A stretch of 64,000 nt of DNA from Symbiodinium natans (GCA_905221605.1 CAJNDS010002142.1:113501-177500); one strand, 5' to 3'; positions 41,055 to 51,674 are shown, counted from the stretch's first letter. The notes: generated by a model from the letters alone, not told the origin. Numbers and translations are program-made.

Positions 41055-41313
41055 GCCCGGGCATTGGGTCACATGAGCCTCCAAACCCAAACCATGGACC
41101 GTGGGTCGTTTGTTGAAGAGATTTGAAGAGTCTCCGATCCCGAGTCCCAAGCTCCGCGCCTTAGAAGAAGCATGCTGAGAAGCCTAAACTAGGGTCGCGG
41201 TTTTTGCGGGGCTTTACGGTTGAAGGTTCTGTTGAGCCGTTGCCTCGAGACCAGAACTCCCAGAGCCCGAACGTGGTGAGGCCAGCAAGGGCGCGAGGCG
41301 GCCGCCCCGCCAG

Positions 41314-41339
41314 CGGAGGCTGAGCGAACGCTGAAGGAG
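41314..41339 (+). CDS. Array exon C
   Basis: EAERTLKE, consensus. Confidence 0.6.
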
Positions 41340-41646
41340 GCTTGCGCCCCTGCCCTCACTAGCCATCCCCAGCCCTCCCCCTGCGGTTCCTGGTTTCGGG
41401 GCCCGACGTCTTTGGAAGCATCAGCACGCCACCATTCGACATGCGCATGCAGCTGAAAAGTTGCTCCTGTACACTGGCTTTGACTTTTGTTTCCATGTAC
41501 TTCCCAAACGCGAGAGAGCCACTTGAACTGTTGAATCTCCCGTCAGCCGCCCGCCAGCGGCCAGGCAGCTGCTACATTCGCACTGCACCAAATTCCGGTC
41601 CCATCCGGAACGAGAGCTTCTCATCTCTGGAGTCGAACTCTCGCAG

Positions 41647-41721
41647 GCGGCATCGGCAACACCAGCGCCGATGGCGCCATCGGTGGAAGAGGCTGAGAGC
41701 TACGCTGACGAGGACTTCGAG
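41647..41721 (+). CDS. Array exon B9
   Basis: AASATPAPMAPSVEEAESYA then DEDFE. 25 codons, one codon deleted in frame. Confidence 0.8.
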
Positions 41722-42146
41722 GCCAGACGCGCTTAGCAGTGAGGTCGTAGAGCAACGGAAATACCCTTTCACATGGGAAAGCTTGCTATTTTTTGGGTGT
41801 ATGTATGTCAATGTGTGTATGTGTGCAAGCGTGCCTTTGTTGAAGTTACAGGTTTGCTCAACATAGGTTCGGGATTGTTCGGTGATTGGGGCATAAGGAA
41901 ATGTAGGTGCCAGGCTAGGTGGCATGGATTTGTCCACGCCATTGCAGCTGGTGAGCTGGCATAGTGTGCGGTCCGAATGTCTTTGGACATTCCCCCTTTT
42001 TGAAGCATTGGTGCAAGGTTTTGGATGTTGGTGTTTTGGGCTTAGCATTCTGGAGCGCAAGTGAGTTCCGAGTTCCTGAGGCTTTACAAGCTTGTGTATC
42101 TTGTGTAGGGTTCAGGGCCTGTCTCGTGATCCCAGCAGCTGACCAG

Positions 42147-42195
42147 GAACAGCCTTCCGAAGAACTCGCCGCCGACCCTCCAAAAGAGCAGTCAG
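42147..42195 (+). CDS. Array exon A9
   Basis: EQPSEELAADPPKEQS, identical to A7 and A8. Confidence 0.8.
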
Positions 42196-42454
42196 GCCCG
42201 GGCATTGGGTCACATGAGCCTCCAAACCCAAACCATGGACCGTGGGTCGTTTGTTGAAGAGATTTGAAGAGTCTCCGATCCCGAGTCCCAAGCTCCGCGC
42301 CTTAGAAGAAGCATGCTGAGAAGCCTAAACTAGGGTCGCGGTTTTTGCGGGGCTTTACGGTTGAAGGTTCTGTTGAGCCGTTGCCTCGAGACCAGAACTC
42401 GAAGAGCCCGAACGTGGTGAGGCCAGCAAGGGCGCGAGGCGGCCGCCCCGCCAG

Positions 42455-42480
42455 CGGAGACTGAGCGAACGCTGAAGGAG
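42455..42480 (+). CDS. Array exon C
   Basis: ETERTLKE, one substitution from consensus. Confidence 0.6.
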
Positions 42481-42845
42481 GCTTGCGCCCCTGCCATCAC
42501 TAGCCCTCCCCCTGCGGTTCCTGGTTTCGGGGCCCGACGTCTTTGGAAGCATCAGCACGCCACCATTCGACATGCGCATGCAGCTGAAAAGTTGCTCCTG
42601 TACACTGGCTTTGACTTTTGCTTCCATGTACTTCCCAAACGCGAGAGGACCATTTGAAGTGTTGAATCTCCCGTCAGCTTCCCGGCAGCCTCATGTCAGC
42701 CTCCTGTCCTTGCAGACACTACGTTCGCGCTCCACCAACCCCCACTCCCATCCGAAACGAGCCCCAGCTTTAAGATTGTGGCGTGGCTTGTGCTGCAATG
42801 GCCCCCGAAACCTGCGCTTCTTTCTCCGGAGTCGAACTCTCGCAG

Positions 42846-42923
42846 GTGGCGTCGGCAGTGACACCCGCGCCGATGGCGCCATCGGTGGAAGAAGCTGAGA
42901 GCTACGCTGGCGAGGACTTCGAG
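42846..42923 (+). CDS. Array exon B10
   Basis: VASAVTPAPMAPSVEEAESY then AGEDFE; Asp to Gly in the acidic core. Confidence 0.75.
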
Positions 42924-43519
42924 GCACGCTTAACAATTGGCATATTGGTGTTACGTAGAGTATAGCCCAAGTAGCCATTTATGCGGGAAAACTTGCTTAT
43001 GACTTTGGTGTGTATGTGTGTGTGTGTGTGTGGGCGCGCGCGCTCGCGTGCGTACCTTCGCTGAAATTACAGGTTGCTCAATGCAGGTTCGAGGTGTTGT
43101 GGTATCGGTTCATGAGGGCATTTAGGTGTTGGGTTGCATGGATTCTGTCCACGCGCATTGCAACTGGCCAGCTGGCAGAGTGGGCTGGCCGAAAGTCCTG
43201 TCGCCGCCCCTTTTAAAAGTCGTTGCCGCAAGGATTTGGGCTGGGTGTCTTGGGCCCAGGATTCCCGAGCTGAAGTGAGTTGCTTTAGCGCCTTGTTGTT
43301 CAGGGATACCACTGCGTACTAAGAGGCCTTTGCAGCTTGTTCTCAGAAGTTCAGTTCTGTGGCCACCTAAACCCAAAACCCTCAACCGTAATGAACGGCA
43401 GCTTTGATAAGACGCTGCTATTTAGGCCAGTCGCTGATGCCTTCTGGGTTTGGGTGGGATTTTCGGGGCCTTCGGCTCGGACTAGGTTATGATGGTCACT
43501 AAGGCTGTTAGGAGCATCA

Positions 43520-43635
43520 CGTGGAGGTTCATGGGTAGTTATAAGTCGGGTTGGAATTCTGGCACCTATACCTAAAAAAACCATGTAGGGTACCTATAAC
43601 CCTACTTATACCTACCCACGAACCTCCAAGGTATG
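43520..43635. mobile_element. Element of family M3, best-preserved copy
   Basis: TGGAGGTTCATGGGTAGTTA at the left pairs with CCTACCCACGAACCTCCA at the right, with internal AAGTCGGG/CCCTACTT arms. A detached right end lies at 43697-43717. Confidence 0.65.
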
Positions 43636-44252
43636 TAAAGAAACTGCCAGCAACAGCCACAAAAGTGCCATCATCTTACATACTCAGGGGGTTTAGGTAC
43701 CCACGAACCTCCAAGCAGGGTTCCCAACCCACAGACTCCAACACCCCTTATTTACGGAATATTCCTTAGGTGTAATGGGGTTCCTTACATAGGGAACAGT
43801 CCTTAATTTTAACCCTACGCGACCCGCCTCGGCCTGGCCCAGCGCAGCCCCTGGGCACCTTGAAGCTCTGCAGCTGCACAGGGTCATATAGATGTCTGGG
43901 GCTGACAAATTCAATTTGCGCAAAACATTCGAGCGGGTTGGGGGGGTGGGGGGAGCAGTTGGAGGGCGTTTACAAGAGGGGTGCGGAGCCTGTGGCCGAG
44001 CCCAAAGTGTCCCCTGGTCCTGATGCACGGTCGCTCCCGCACACCAGTTGGCTAGGGGTGGGGGGGGTGTACCCATTTCAGCCAATGAGGGGCGCGCAAG
44101 TGGTCATGGTGTGGTGGGGAGGGGATTAGAGGTGGGGCACCTGTTTCACGCTCCCCCTACTCCTATCCCAAAACCCTAAACCCTAAACCCTAAGCCCGGA
44201 GTCTCTGGGAAGCTCTGGACCGGCTCACGATCTGCTCGGCTGGCCAGGAAGA

Positions 44253-44583
44253 CTTGGCAGCCCAGTGGTACCCTTTACCCCTTTTTTGGTTCACCCTAAA
44301 CCCTAAACCCTAAACCCTAAACCCTAAACCCTAAGGTTCCCTTATAAAGTAACCAACCCCCAAAAAAGGGGTGCCCTGAATATAATATGGTTACTACCCT
44401 TTTTTTGGTTCAAGGTTCCCTCATCAAGTAACCAACCCAAAAAAGGGTTCCCTTATAAAGTAACCAACCCAAAAAAAGGGTTCCCTTATAAAGTAACCAA
44501 CCCAAAAAAGGGGTTCCCTTATAAAGTAACCAACCCCAAAAAAGAGGGGTGCCCTTATTATAATATGGTTGCTGGGCTACCAG
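44253..44583. mobile_element. Element of family M1, expanded, inside exon A10
   Basis: Ends CTTGGCAGCCCAGTGG and TGCTGGGCTACCAG, with a perfect 5-bp duplication GAAGA (44248-44252 and 44584-44588). The element grew from about 110 to 331 bp by a 40-nt CCCTAAA insert (44294-44333) and by about four tandem copies of a 31-bp internal unit. Confidence 0.75.
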
Positions 44584-44620
44584 GAAGAGCTCGCTGCCGA
44601 CCCTCCCAGAGGCCAGTCAG
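44584..44620 (+). CDS. Array exon A10, shortened and hit by M1
   Basis: 37 nt, EELAADPPRGQS-like (GAAGAGCTCGCTGCCGACCC...), donor TCAG|GC. It lacks 12 nt of the usual 49, so phase is kept. The M1 end CTACCAG now supplies the acceptor AG in place of the old GGCCAG at 44247. Confidence 0.6.
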
Positions 44621-44643
44621 GCCCGGGCATGAGGGACTCTGCC

Positions 44644-44860
44644 GGTTTAGGGTTTAGGGTTTAGGGGTTTAGGGGTTTAGGGGTTTAGGGTTTAGGGTTT
44701 AGGGTTTAGGGTTAGTGTTTAGGGGTTTAGGGGTTTAGGGGTTTAGGGGTTTAGGGGTTTAGGGGTTTAGGGTTTAGGGATTCAGGGTCTACTGTAGGGT
44801 CTATACGGCCCAGGGTTTAGGATTTAGGGGTTTAGGGCGTTTAGGGTTTAGGGCTTTTGG
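44644..44860. repeat. TTTAGGGG octamer array
   Basis: Alternating blocks of TTTAGGG and the octamer TTTAGGGG, the latter about 10 units. Confidence 0.9.
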
Positions 44861-44936
44861 GGTTTGGGGTAGGTCTTCTTCAAGCCCCTCCCCCTCCATT
44901 TTTTCAAACCCTCAGACATTTGGGGTGGCTCGTCAG

Positions 44937-45128
44937 CCCAACCGGGCATCATGAGGATCAGATGCAAAAGGCTTTAGGGGCCAGATGATCGAAACCGCGC
45001 ATCATGAATGAGCATCAGCTGCCACAAGCCTTTTGGGGCTAGGCAGGTCAAACCGGGCAGCATGAGCATCAGCTGCAACCGGGCATCATGAGCATCAGCT
45101 GCCACAGGCCTGCGGGGCTGGGCAGCCC
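44937..45128. repeat. Irregular tandem repeat
   Basis: Four copies of a unit with CCGGGCATCATGAGCATCAG and GGCCTGCGGGGCTGGGCAG, of 27-58 bp. Confidence 0.7.
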
Positions 45129-45246
45129 ACAGCTGCCATGTCATCGTTCTCCCAAGAAGGGTCACTTACTAATTATTGGTTTTGTTTGCGGTTTTTTTGG
45201 CCGGGGGAGTGTGGGAGGGTACTGAATCCATTGTCTATTGGCTTCA

Positions 45247-45362
45247 CCCTAAACCCTAAACCCTAACCCTAAACCCTAAACCTTAACCCCTAGCCCTAAA
45301 TCCTAAACCCTACACCCTAACCCTGAACCCTAAACCTTAAACCCTAAACCCTAAACCCAAAA
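45247..45362. repeat. CCCTAAA array
   Basis: About 15 units with CCCTAA and CCTTAA variants. Upstream of a decayed exon C near 45421, which has no AG acceptor. Confidence 0.85.
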
Positions 45363-45996
45363 CTTGTAAACTGCAGCCAGGCCAGCAGGGCTCGGATGCG
45401 GTCGCTGGGGCCTCCTCGCCTGCGGAGGCTGAGCGAACACGGGAGGGGATGCAGGTTCCCTGCTCCCGTTGAGGGGTTTTCGGGTTTAGGGTTTAGGGTT
45501 TAGGGTTTAGGGTTTAGGGGTATTTTCTATCACCTCCATCTTCACTGACTCTGATGTCTTGGAAACCGTCATCACGCCACCACTCAAGACGAACATGCCG
45601 CTGAAAAGCTGCTCCTGCAAACTGGCTTCTCACACGTTGGGTGGTCGGGGAGGGGTCCCTTCACCGTGCGTGTGTGCATCCCAAACCAAAGAGAACCACC
45701 CGAACAGCTGAATCTCCGTCATTTCTAGTCAGCCTCCAGTCCACTACTTATACTTAGCCAAAAGCTAAACTTTAAACCTTTTGGGTTTCCTGAATAAGTT
45801 TTGTTTCGCTTGGTTATTGGAAAAAGAAAGACTATTTTCGCCCTCCCAACAACGCGCCCAACCCTCCAAGAAGCTGCGGCACACATACACTTATCCTGAC
45901 TGACCCGAAAGTTTACGGTTTCAGGGTGTTTCTTTATAAGGCTTACACTGCAAGCGCCCCCGAACCCTGCGCTTCTCCGGAGTCGAACTCTCGCAG

Positions 45997-46074
45997 GCGG
46001 TCGCGGAACCGACACCAGCGCCGATGGCGCCATCGGTGGAGGCAGCTGAGAGCTACGCTGACGAGGACTTCGAG
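45997..46074 (+). CDS. Array exon B11
   Basis: AVAEPTPAPMAPSVEAAESY then ADEDFE. Confidence 0.8.
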
Positions 46075-46199
46075 GCCAGACCTTCTCGATGTCTTCAGGC
46101 TTTGGGTTTTGGACCTTCGGGCTTTAGGGGGCCAGGCAATGACTGAAGGGTCAATGACGACAGGTGAAAACAGTTGTTATTCGGAGTTCTTTATACTTT

Positions 46200-46395
46200 T
46201 TTATTTGCACGATTACTATCATCATTGTTAGTATTGCTAGTACTGTGACTATTACTGTTACTGTTACTGTTACTATTACTACTACCATTACTTTGACTAT
46301 GACCTTTACCTGTTTTTTTTTATTACTATGGTTTTTACTGGTGTTTTATTGTGTTTGTTCCATTGCTCTTGCTATGATTATTACTACTATTATTG
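46200..46395. repeat. TTAC/TTACTA low-complexity tract
   Basis: ACTGTTACTGTTACTATTAC-type DNA between B11 and A11. Confidence 0.8.
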
Positions 46396-46458
46396 CAAAA
46401 TGTGTCTGCTGTGCGGGATGTCGGGTTCCAGGGCCGGACTCTCTCTTTGAGACGCCAG

Positions 46459-46507
46459 GAGCGGCTTTCGGAAGAGCTCACTGCCGACCCCCCGAAAGGC
46501 CAGTCAG
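46459..46507 (+). CDS. Array exon A11
   Basis: ERLSEELTADPPKGQS, acceptor CGCCAG|G, donor TCAG|GC. Confidence 0.75.
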
Positions 46508-46516
46508 GCCCGGGGG

Positions 46517-46568
46517 GTTAGGGTTTAGGGTTTAGGGTTTAGGGTTTAGGGTTTAGGGTTTAGGGTTA
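46517..46568. repeat. TTTAGGG array starting 10 nt after a donor
   Basis: Seven units right at the 5' end of the A11-C intron. Confidence 0.9.
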
Positions 46569-46649
46569 TGAGGGTCTCTGCAGGTTAAGGGGCTTAGGGG
46601 AAAAGAGGTTTAGGGTTTGGGATTTAGGGGTGTAGAGTTTAGGGGTGAA

Positions 46650-46804
46650 GTACTTGGAGGTTGGAGGTTTGCGATAAGCAGGGTTTAGGGTTCAGGGTTT
46701 ATAAGGTTTAGGGTTGAAAGGGTTATAACTCTGGTACCTAGACTTATAACCCCATTTAGGCAACGTCCTCCCCGACTTTTGACTACCCATGAACCTCCAA
46801 GTAC
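46650..46804. mobile_element. Element of family M3 with internal heptamers
   Basis: Starts GTACTTGGAGGTTGGAGG, ends CCATGAACCTCCAAGTAC. The left arm contains GGGTTTAGGGTTCAGGG, absent in other copies. Confidence 0.6.
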
Positions 46805-47156
46805 GAGTCCCTTCTTGTTGAGCCTCTCCCCTTTCCAGACTGTTCAAATCCTCCGAGCAGCCCCCACAATCTGCAATCTTATCCTTTTATCAGTTGTTTT
46901 GTTTATCCGAAACGCTCTGCACAGAACCCGAAGCCATGGCCCCTGGGGACTTTTGAACCCTGAACCCCTATAGCTGCGGAGAAGCATGCTAAGAAGCCTC
47001 ACCAGGGCTCAGGGGTTCTGGGATTTAGGGTGAAGGGTTTGGGGTTTAGGGTTACCCTAAACCCTATACCCTAAACCCTAAACCCCCCAGACAGCCGGAA
47101 GACCCTGCGGCGAGGCCAACAGGGGTCCGACGCCGTCGGCGGGGCCTCCCTGCCAG

Positions 47157-47176
47157 CGGAGGCCGAGCGAATGCAG
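47157..47176 (+). CDS. Array exon C, variant
   Basis: CGGAGGCCGAGCGAATGCAG (EAERMQ) after CTGCCAG; 6 nt shorter than consensus, phase kept if the donor is at 47177. Confidence 0.4.
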
Positions 47177-47204
47177 GGGGTAGGCTTATTGGTATATGCG
47201 TGTA

Positions 47205-47440
47205 TATGATGTGGCGTGCCTATATATATATATACACATAATGAATACATATATATATATATACATACAAGGTCACATGATGTTTTCATGTTTTGTTTTT
47301 TCATGGCTATGTATCTGCGCATATAGATATACATGTATGTATGTATGTCTGTCTGTATGTCTGTATATATATATATGTATGTATATATGTATATACGTAT
47401 ATATACATAATATATATGTATATATGTGTTTCCATCCTAT
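47205..47440. repeat. TA/TATG microsatellites
   Basis: Several (TA)n and GTAT blocks; another (TA)n at 47646-47690. Confidence 0.9.
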
Positions 47441-48098
47441 TTATGTATATATGTACACACATGTACGCTGAATCTTTGGGAGGGTACTACATCTTTATGT
47501 ATAAAATCCCTATATATGACAGTATGTAGTCTGTCTTATTTCTCGCTTACATAGTCAATATGTTGTGTATTGTCAGTTGTACATGAATGGTGGTTCATGT
47601 TATGTAATGTACTTCCTTTATTGAAAATGTCTGGCATACGCTGTGTCATATATATATATATACATATGTATATATATATATATATATAAATTGTTGATTA
47701 ATTCATATCAAGTATCATGCTTATACCTTATATGTTTTAGGGATATAGGCTTTAGGGGTTGCGGGTTCATGTTCCCTAAATAAAGCCTTGGATCCAATCA
47801 GTTTTTAGGGTTTAGGGTTGAGGGTTCAGGGTAGACCCCCCCCAAACTCTTAGCCGATAAATCCTACACTCCACAATCTTGGCCCCTTCAAATCCGAAGC
47901 TCTCAACGCCCTCAGCCACAAGACTCAGCCGTTGCTTGGGGTGCCTGTGTGAGTGCGGAAAGGGGTGCGGCTCGAGAGTCGTTCAGGAGCCTTTGCTTAT
48001 CGCTAGGTTTGCGAGTTCCCTCCCCCCCAAAGTTGTCCACAAAGATTCACTTCAGAAGGCTTCGTGTGTGGTGTTCTCCGCCTTCGTCAGTTCGTCAG

Positions 48099-48155
48099 GA
48101 GCAGATCTCCGAGGAGCTGGAGGATGTTGCTGAACCGAGCCGCCTGGCAGCATGC
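48099..48155 (+). CDS. Array exon a, copy 3, altered 3' end
   Basis: EQISEELEDVAEPSRLAA, identical to copy 2 up to LAA. The SQ|GTTTC junction is lost and the frame runs on open for more than 50 codons. The donor is undefined. Confidence 0.6.
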
Positions 48156-48713
48156 TCACGTGCCCGCCCTGGGCCGCTTGAAAGAGGGAGATTCGGAAAT
48201 AAGTTGACCACGAAACGTGCTTGGAAAACCCCATGTGGCGAGTTCTCTAAATTAGGGTCCCTTGCTTGGGTGCCCGAAGTAAGAGGGGCCGCCTTCGACC
48301 ATGTAAGCTTTGCAGGTTGAGGAGTTTGGGCTTCATGCTTGGCTTGGTGCGCAGGTGCTGTGTTGTGAAGCTAAGCAATTCAACTCGTGGCGTTTGAAGA
48401 AAACCTCATAGATGGCGCCACTCGATGACAGAGGCGCATTGGAAAGAAGATGCCCTGTAAACCGAATGGTACCAAAACCCCCAAAATGCGTCAACATAGT
48501 TGCCCTTTTCTATGGGTTTTCCGGGCATTTTTTAACGTACTTGTGGGGGATTCCGGGTATAACTTAACAACCGTATCTAAACCCTAAACCCGAAAACCCT
48601 AAACCCTATACCCTAACATAGTTTTGGGCTCAGTTTGGTCCTCAGTTTGGTCTCTTAGAGGTTGCCCAGATGTGCCAAAGTTGAAGGATTCGAAACCAAG
48701 TACGGTTTAGGGT

Positions 48714-48799
48714 TTACCCAAAGGCTCCAATGTAGTTCCTTTTTGGGTTAGTTCTAGTATGCTATACCCCAAAAAGGTACTACATAGGAGCCTTTGGGT
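48714..48799. mobile_element. Element of family M2
   Basis: TTACCCAAAGGCTCC and GGAGCCTTTGGGT ends. AGGGT flanks both sides (48709-48713 and 48800-48804), though the heptamer-rich context weakens this as proof of duplication. Confidence 0.6.
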
Positions 48800-48835
48800 A
48801 GGGTGCGAACTTGGCTACCCTAAGCCCGAAGCTCT

Positions 48836-48925
48836 AAACCCGAAACTCTAAACCCTAAACCCTAAACCCTAAACCCTAAACCCTAAACCCTAAACCCTAA
48901 ACCCTAAACCCTAAACCCTAAACCA
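48836..48925. repeat. CCCTAAA array, about 12 units
   Basis: Perfect apart from the first two units. Confidence 0.95.
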
Positions 48926-49058
48926 ACCCAACATCCGAAGCAAGAAGTCGGTCGTCCGAGGAACCCTGGGGCTGGATGGCTCGGCCCCGCGCCCGGTGAT
49001 ATTGTCCTTGCACCGCAGCGAGTAGTGATCCCAAGGAACCCAATGTCCATGTGTGGAT

Positions 49059-49125
49059 TAGGGTTTAGGGTTTAGGGTTTAGGGTTTAGGATTTAGGGTT
49101 TAGGGTTTAGGGTTTAGGGTTTAGG
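49059..49125. repeat. TTTAGGG array before exon b3
   Basis: Nine units. Here the orientation upstream of an exon is TTTAGGG, an exception to the usual polarity. Confidence 0.9.
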
Positions 49126-49158
49126 ATTATTCTTGCATGGGGAATGGGGCTCTACAAG

Positions 49159-49244
49159 CCAAGGACGCGACTCCAGCGCAAGCTGCGGAGGAGGGTAGCG
49201 AAGCGGAAAGCAACTACGATGACGACACGGAAGCCTTCGAGCAG
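49159..49244 (+). CDS. Array exon b, copy 3
   Basis: AKDATPAQAAEEGSEAESNY then DDDTEAFEQ; donor CAG|GTAGGG leading into TTTAGGG units. 86 nt rather than 87, so it needs a shifted phase from the altered a exon or is frame-broken. Confidence 0.6.
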
Positions 49245-49392
49245 GTAGGGTTTAGGGTTTAGGGTTAAAGGGTTTAGGGTTTAGGGTTTAGGGTTTAGGG
49301 TTGCAGGGTGCAAGCGTGCGTGCATGTAGCTGATTCTGAGCGTATTTTTTTCTTGGTAGGCTTGTTCTTCCGCATGTGCGCTGACAGGGAAA

Positions 49393-49501
49393 GAGGGTAG
49401 TTATAAGTAGGGTTATACGTATGGTGCCTATACTTACAACCCTAGTTAGGGCACTTTCCTAAACCCGAAACCCTTATAAGTACCCAAGTGAACCTCCAAG
49501 T
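49393..49501. mobile_element. Element of family M3
   Basis: GGTAGTTATAAGTAGGGTTA and AAGTGAACCTCCAAG ends, with CCTAAACCCGAAACCC inside the right arm. Confidence 0.5.
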
Positions 49502-50080
49502 GGTCGTGTGTTGCTTGAAGGGGCTATCTGTGACGAGCTTCTGCGATGTACAGTGCTATAAGTGGCTGCTTCGTGACTCCCTTTGACCACTTTCGCCCTC
49601 CACAACCCATACCTCGAAAATGGGTTGAGGGTTCAGGGTTTTAGTGTTCAGGGTTTTGGGGCGGGATGTGGGGGCGGGTCGGAATGTGTGCGACCAGGCC
49701 TGGCATCGGGTCTGGTTATCAGACTGTCACATTGGATGCGTTGGCTTGCCCAAGCTTGCGACTTGACCCTAAACCCTAAACGGGCTTGTGGGTGGTTTGG
49801 GTTCAGAGACTTCTGGATTCTTGTGGAGAAGCTTCTCAGAAGCTCAGCTGTCACAACTCAACGCTTGTCGGGCAGACTAGTGCGGGCATGTGTGTATCAG
49901 TGTTTGCACGTGCGCGTAAGCACGTGCATGCAAGCACGCGTGCAAATGGCCTCCATCCTCCGCAGAATAGAGTTCGCACTTTCGACAACCCCCAAAACCC
50001 CCTGAAACCTCGGAACTCAGACTGCTAGCCCCGAACCCTACGCGTCTTTCGTCGAAATCGAACTCTCGCAACTCTCGCAG

Positions 50081-50158
50081 GCGCCGGAACCGACACCGGC
50101 GCCGAAGGCGCCAGCCCCTGTGGGAGCAGCCGAGAGCTACGATGACGAGGACTTCGAG
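50081..50158 (+). CDS. Array exon B12
   Basis: APEPTPAPKAPAPVGAAESY then DDEDFE; acceptor ACTCTCGCAG duplicated in tandem (CTCGCAACTCTCGCAG). Confidence 0.75.
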
Positions 50159-50351
50159 GCCAAGCGCTGGGTTCTGCTTTTAGGTTTTGCCGTTATTACA
50201 CCGAGTAATTGACCCGTATACCCTGCCAGAAGGGACTTGCTCTGCTTACAAAGCAGGGATGTTTTTTGATCAAGCTGAAGGGTCGCTCAGCCCGCTCTAG
50301 TGGTCGAATTTCAAGGAATCACTATCTCATGACATGCCCTTCTGGTTCGTA

Positions 50352-50488
50352 TATTTAGTTACACCATAGTAACCCCCATGAAGGCCCCTATATAAGAGTT
50401 GCAATGGTCCCTACAATATCATTATACTAGAACAACCCCTCAAGACCCCTATTCTAATTGTTAAGTCCCCCTATATTAGGTGGGTTTC
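50352..50488. mobile_element. Dispersed repeat M9
   Basis: CCCCTATTCTAATTGTTAAG and related blocks recur at 58300-58452 and, shorter, at 2072-2150. No clean ends. Confidence 0.4.
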
Positions 50489-50682
50489 AAGGCAGGAAGA
50501 CATTTGGTGCGTAGTGGCTGGTTTATCCACGTGATTGCAATTGATGAGCCGACGCAGGGGTCCCTGATTCGAAATTCTTTGGCACCCTTCTTAAGGAAGC
50601 ATAGCCGCGAGGAGTTTAGGATTAGGATTTGTTTTGGGGTGTTTTAGACTTAGGATTCTGGAGCCAAACTTTGCCAGAGTGG

Positions 50683-50790
50683 GGTAACATCTTTTATTCT
50701 TTAAAGGGTACTTCAACTCAATATTAGGAAAAACAAAAAAGTGTACTTCAACTCAGTATAAGGAAATACAAAAAAGTAGTGCTATCCCAA
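50683..50790. mobile_element. Dispersed repeat M8
   Basis: AGTGGGGTAACAT ... ACTTCAACTCAATA ... CTATCCCAACCA, shared with 58132-58210. Confidence 0.5.
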
Positions 50791-50833
50791 CCACGAACAA
50801 GAAGTCAGGGCCCTGGAATGCCTGTTGCTCCTT

Positions 50834-50900
50834 AGTTTAGGGTTTAGGGTTTAGGGTTTAGGGTTTAGGGTTTAGGGTTTAGGGTTTAGGGTTTAGGGCA
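50834..50900. repeat. TTTAGGG array, 9 units
   Basis: A sister array lies at 50981-51035. Confidence 0.95.
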
Positions 50901-51256
50901 TGGGGCCCATGCTTCGGAGGCTTCTGCGGCCTGTTGCAGCAGCAACTTGTACAAGAGCCAGCTTTTGAAGTATGGGCCCTTAGGGTTTAGGGTTTAGGGT
51001 TTAGGGTTTAGGGTTTAGGGTTTAGGGGTTTAGGGCATGTAAGGGTTAGGGGCCCATATTTAGGGATCATGTAACAACCCTAAGATGTCTTGGGGCAAAG
51101 CGGCCGAAGTTCCAGGAAACTAGGGTTTTAAGGGTTTTAAGGGTTTCGGTTTCTCGAGTCATGGGAGGGTTATGGGGACAGGGGTTTAGGGTTTAGGGTC
51201 ATAGGGTTTAGGGTTTAGGGTTTAGGACGATCTCAAGAATTCGAGCCACTGGCCAG

Positions 51257-51305
51257 GAGCAGCTTTCGGGAGAACTCCCTGCCGACCCTCCGAAAGGCCA
51301 GTCTG
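51257..51305 (+). CDS. Array exon A12
   Basis: EQLSGELPADPPKGQS; Glu to Gly in SEEL, donor CTG|GC. Confidence 0.7.
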
Positions 51306-51374
51306 GCTTGGACATGGAGAACCATGCAGTCCTCGACTAAGAACAACAGTAAAAGTAACAATAATACATAAGAA

Positions 51375-51424
51375 ATGAAGATGAATACATACATATATAT
51401 ATAGAGAGAGAGAGAGAGAGAAAA
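51375..51424. repeat. TA and GA microsatellite
   Basis: In the A12-C intron, as in the other cycles. Confidence 0.85.
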
Positions 51425-51674
51425 AAATGTTGATGTGCATACATGCGCATAGAAGCATTTTTTATGTATATACATCTACATGTACATTTTGCATACCCTG
51501 AAACATCCCCCTGATGCGGGCTCTCCGAACTGTGAACCCGAAGCTCCACCCACACCCGAGGATAAGCATGCCCAGATGCCTACATTTCATGGATTGCGGG
51601 TTTTAGCTTGTGTATGAGGGTTTTGGGGTACAAAACCGTAAACCCTAAACCCCCTTCAACCCCTAAGCCTCGAA

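Noticed and set aside
41441-42257. ORFs of 90-160 codons on both strands through the array
   Set aside because: They read through introns of the repeat unit in various frames; only the short A, B and C segments are conserved with constant phase.
44937-45128. CRISPR-like array
   Set aside because: The repeat units vary from 27 to 58 bp and have no unique spacers of constant length; the genome is eukaryotic.
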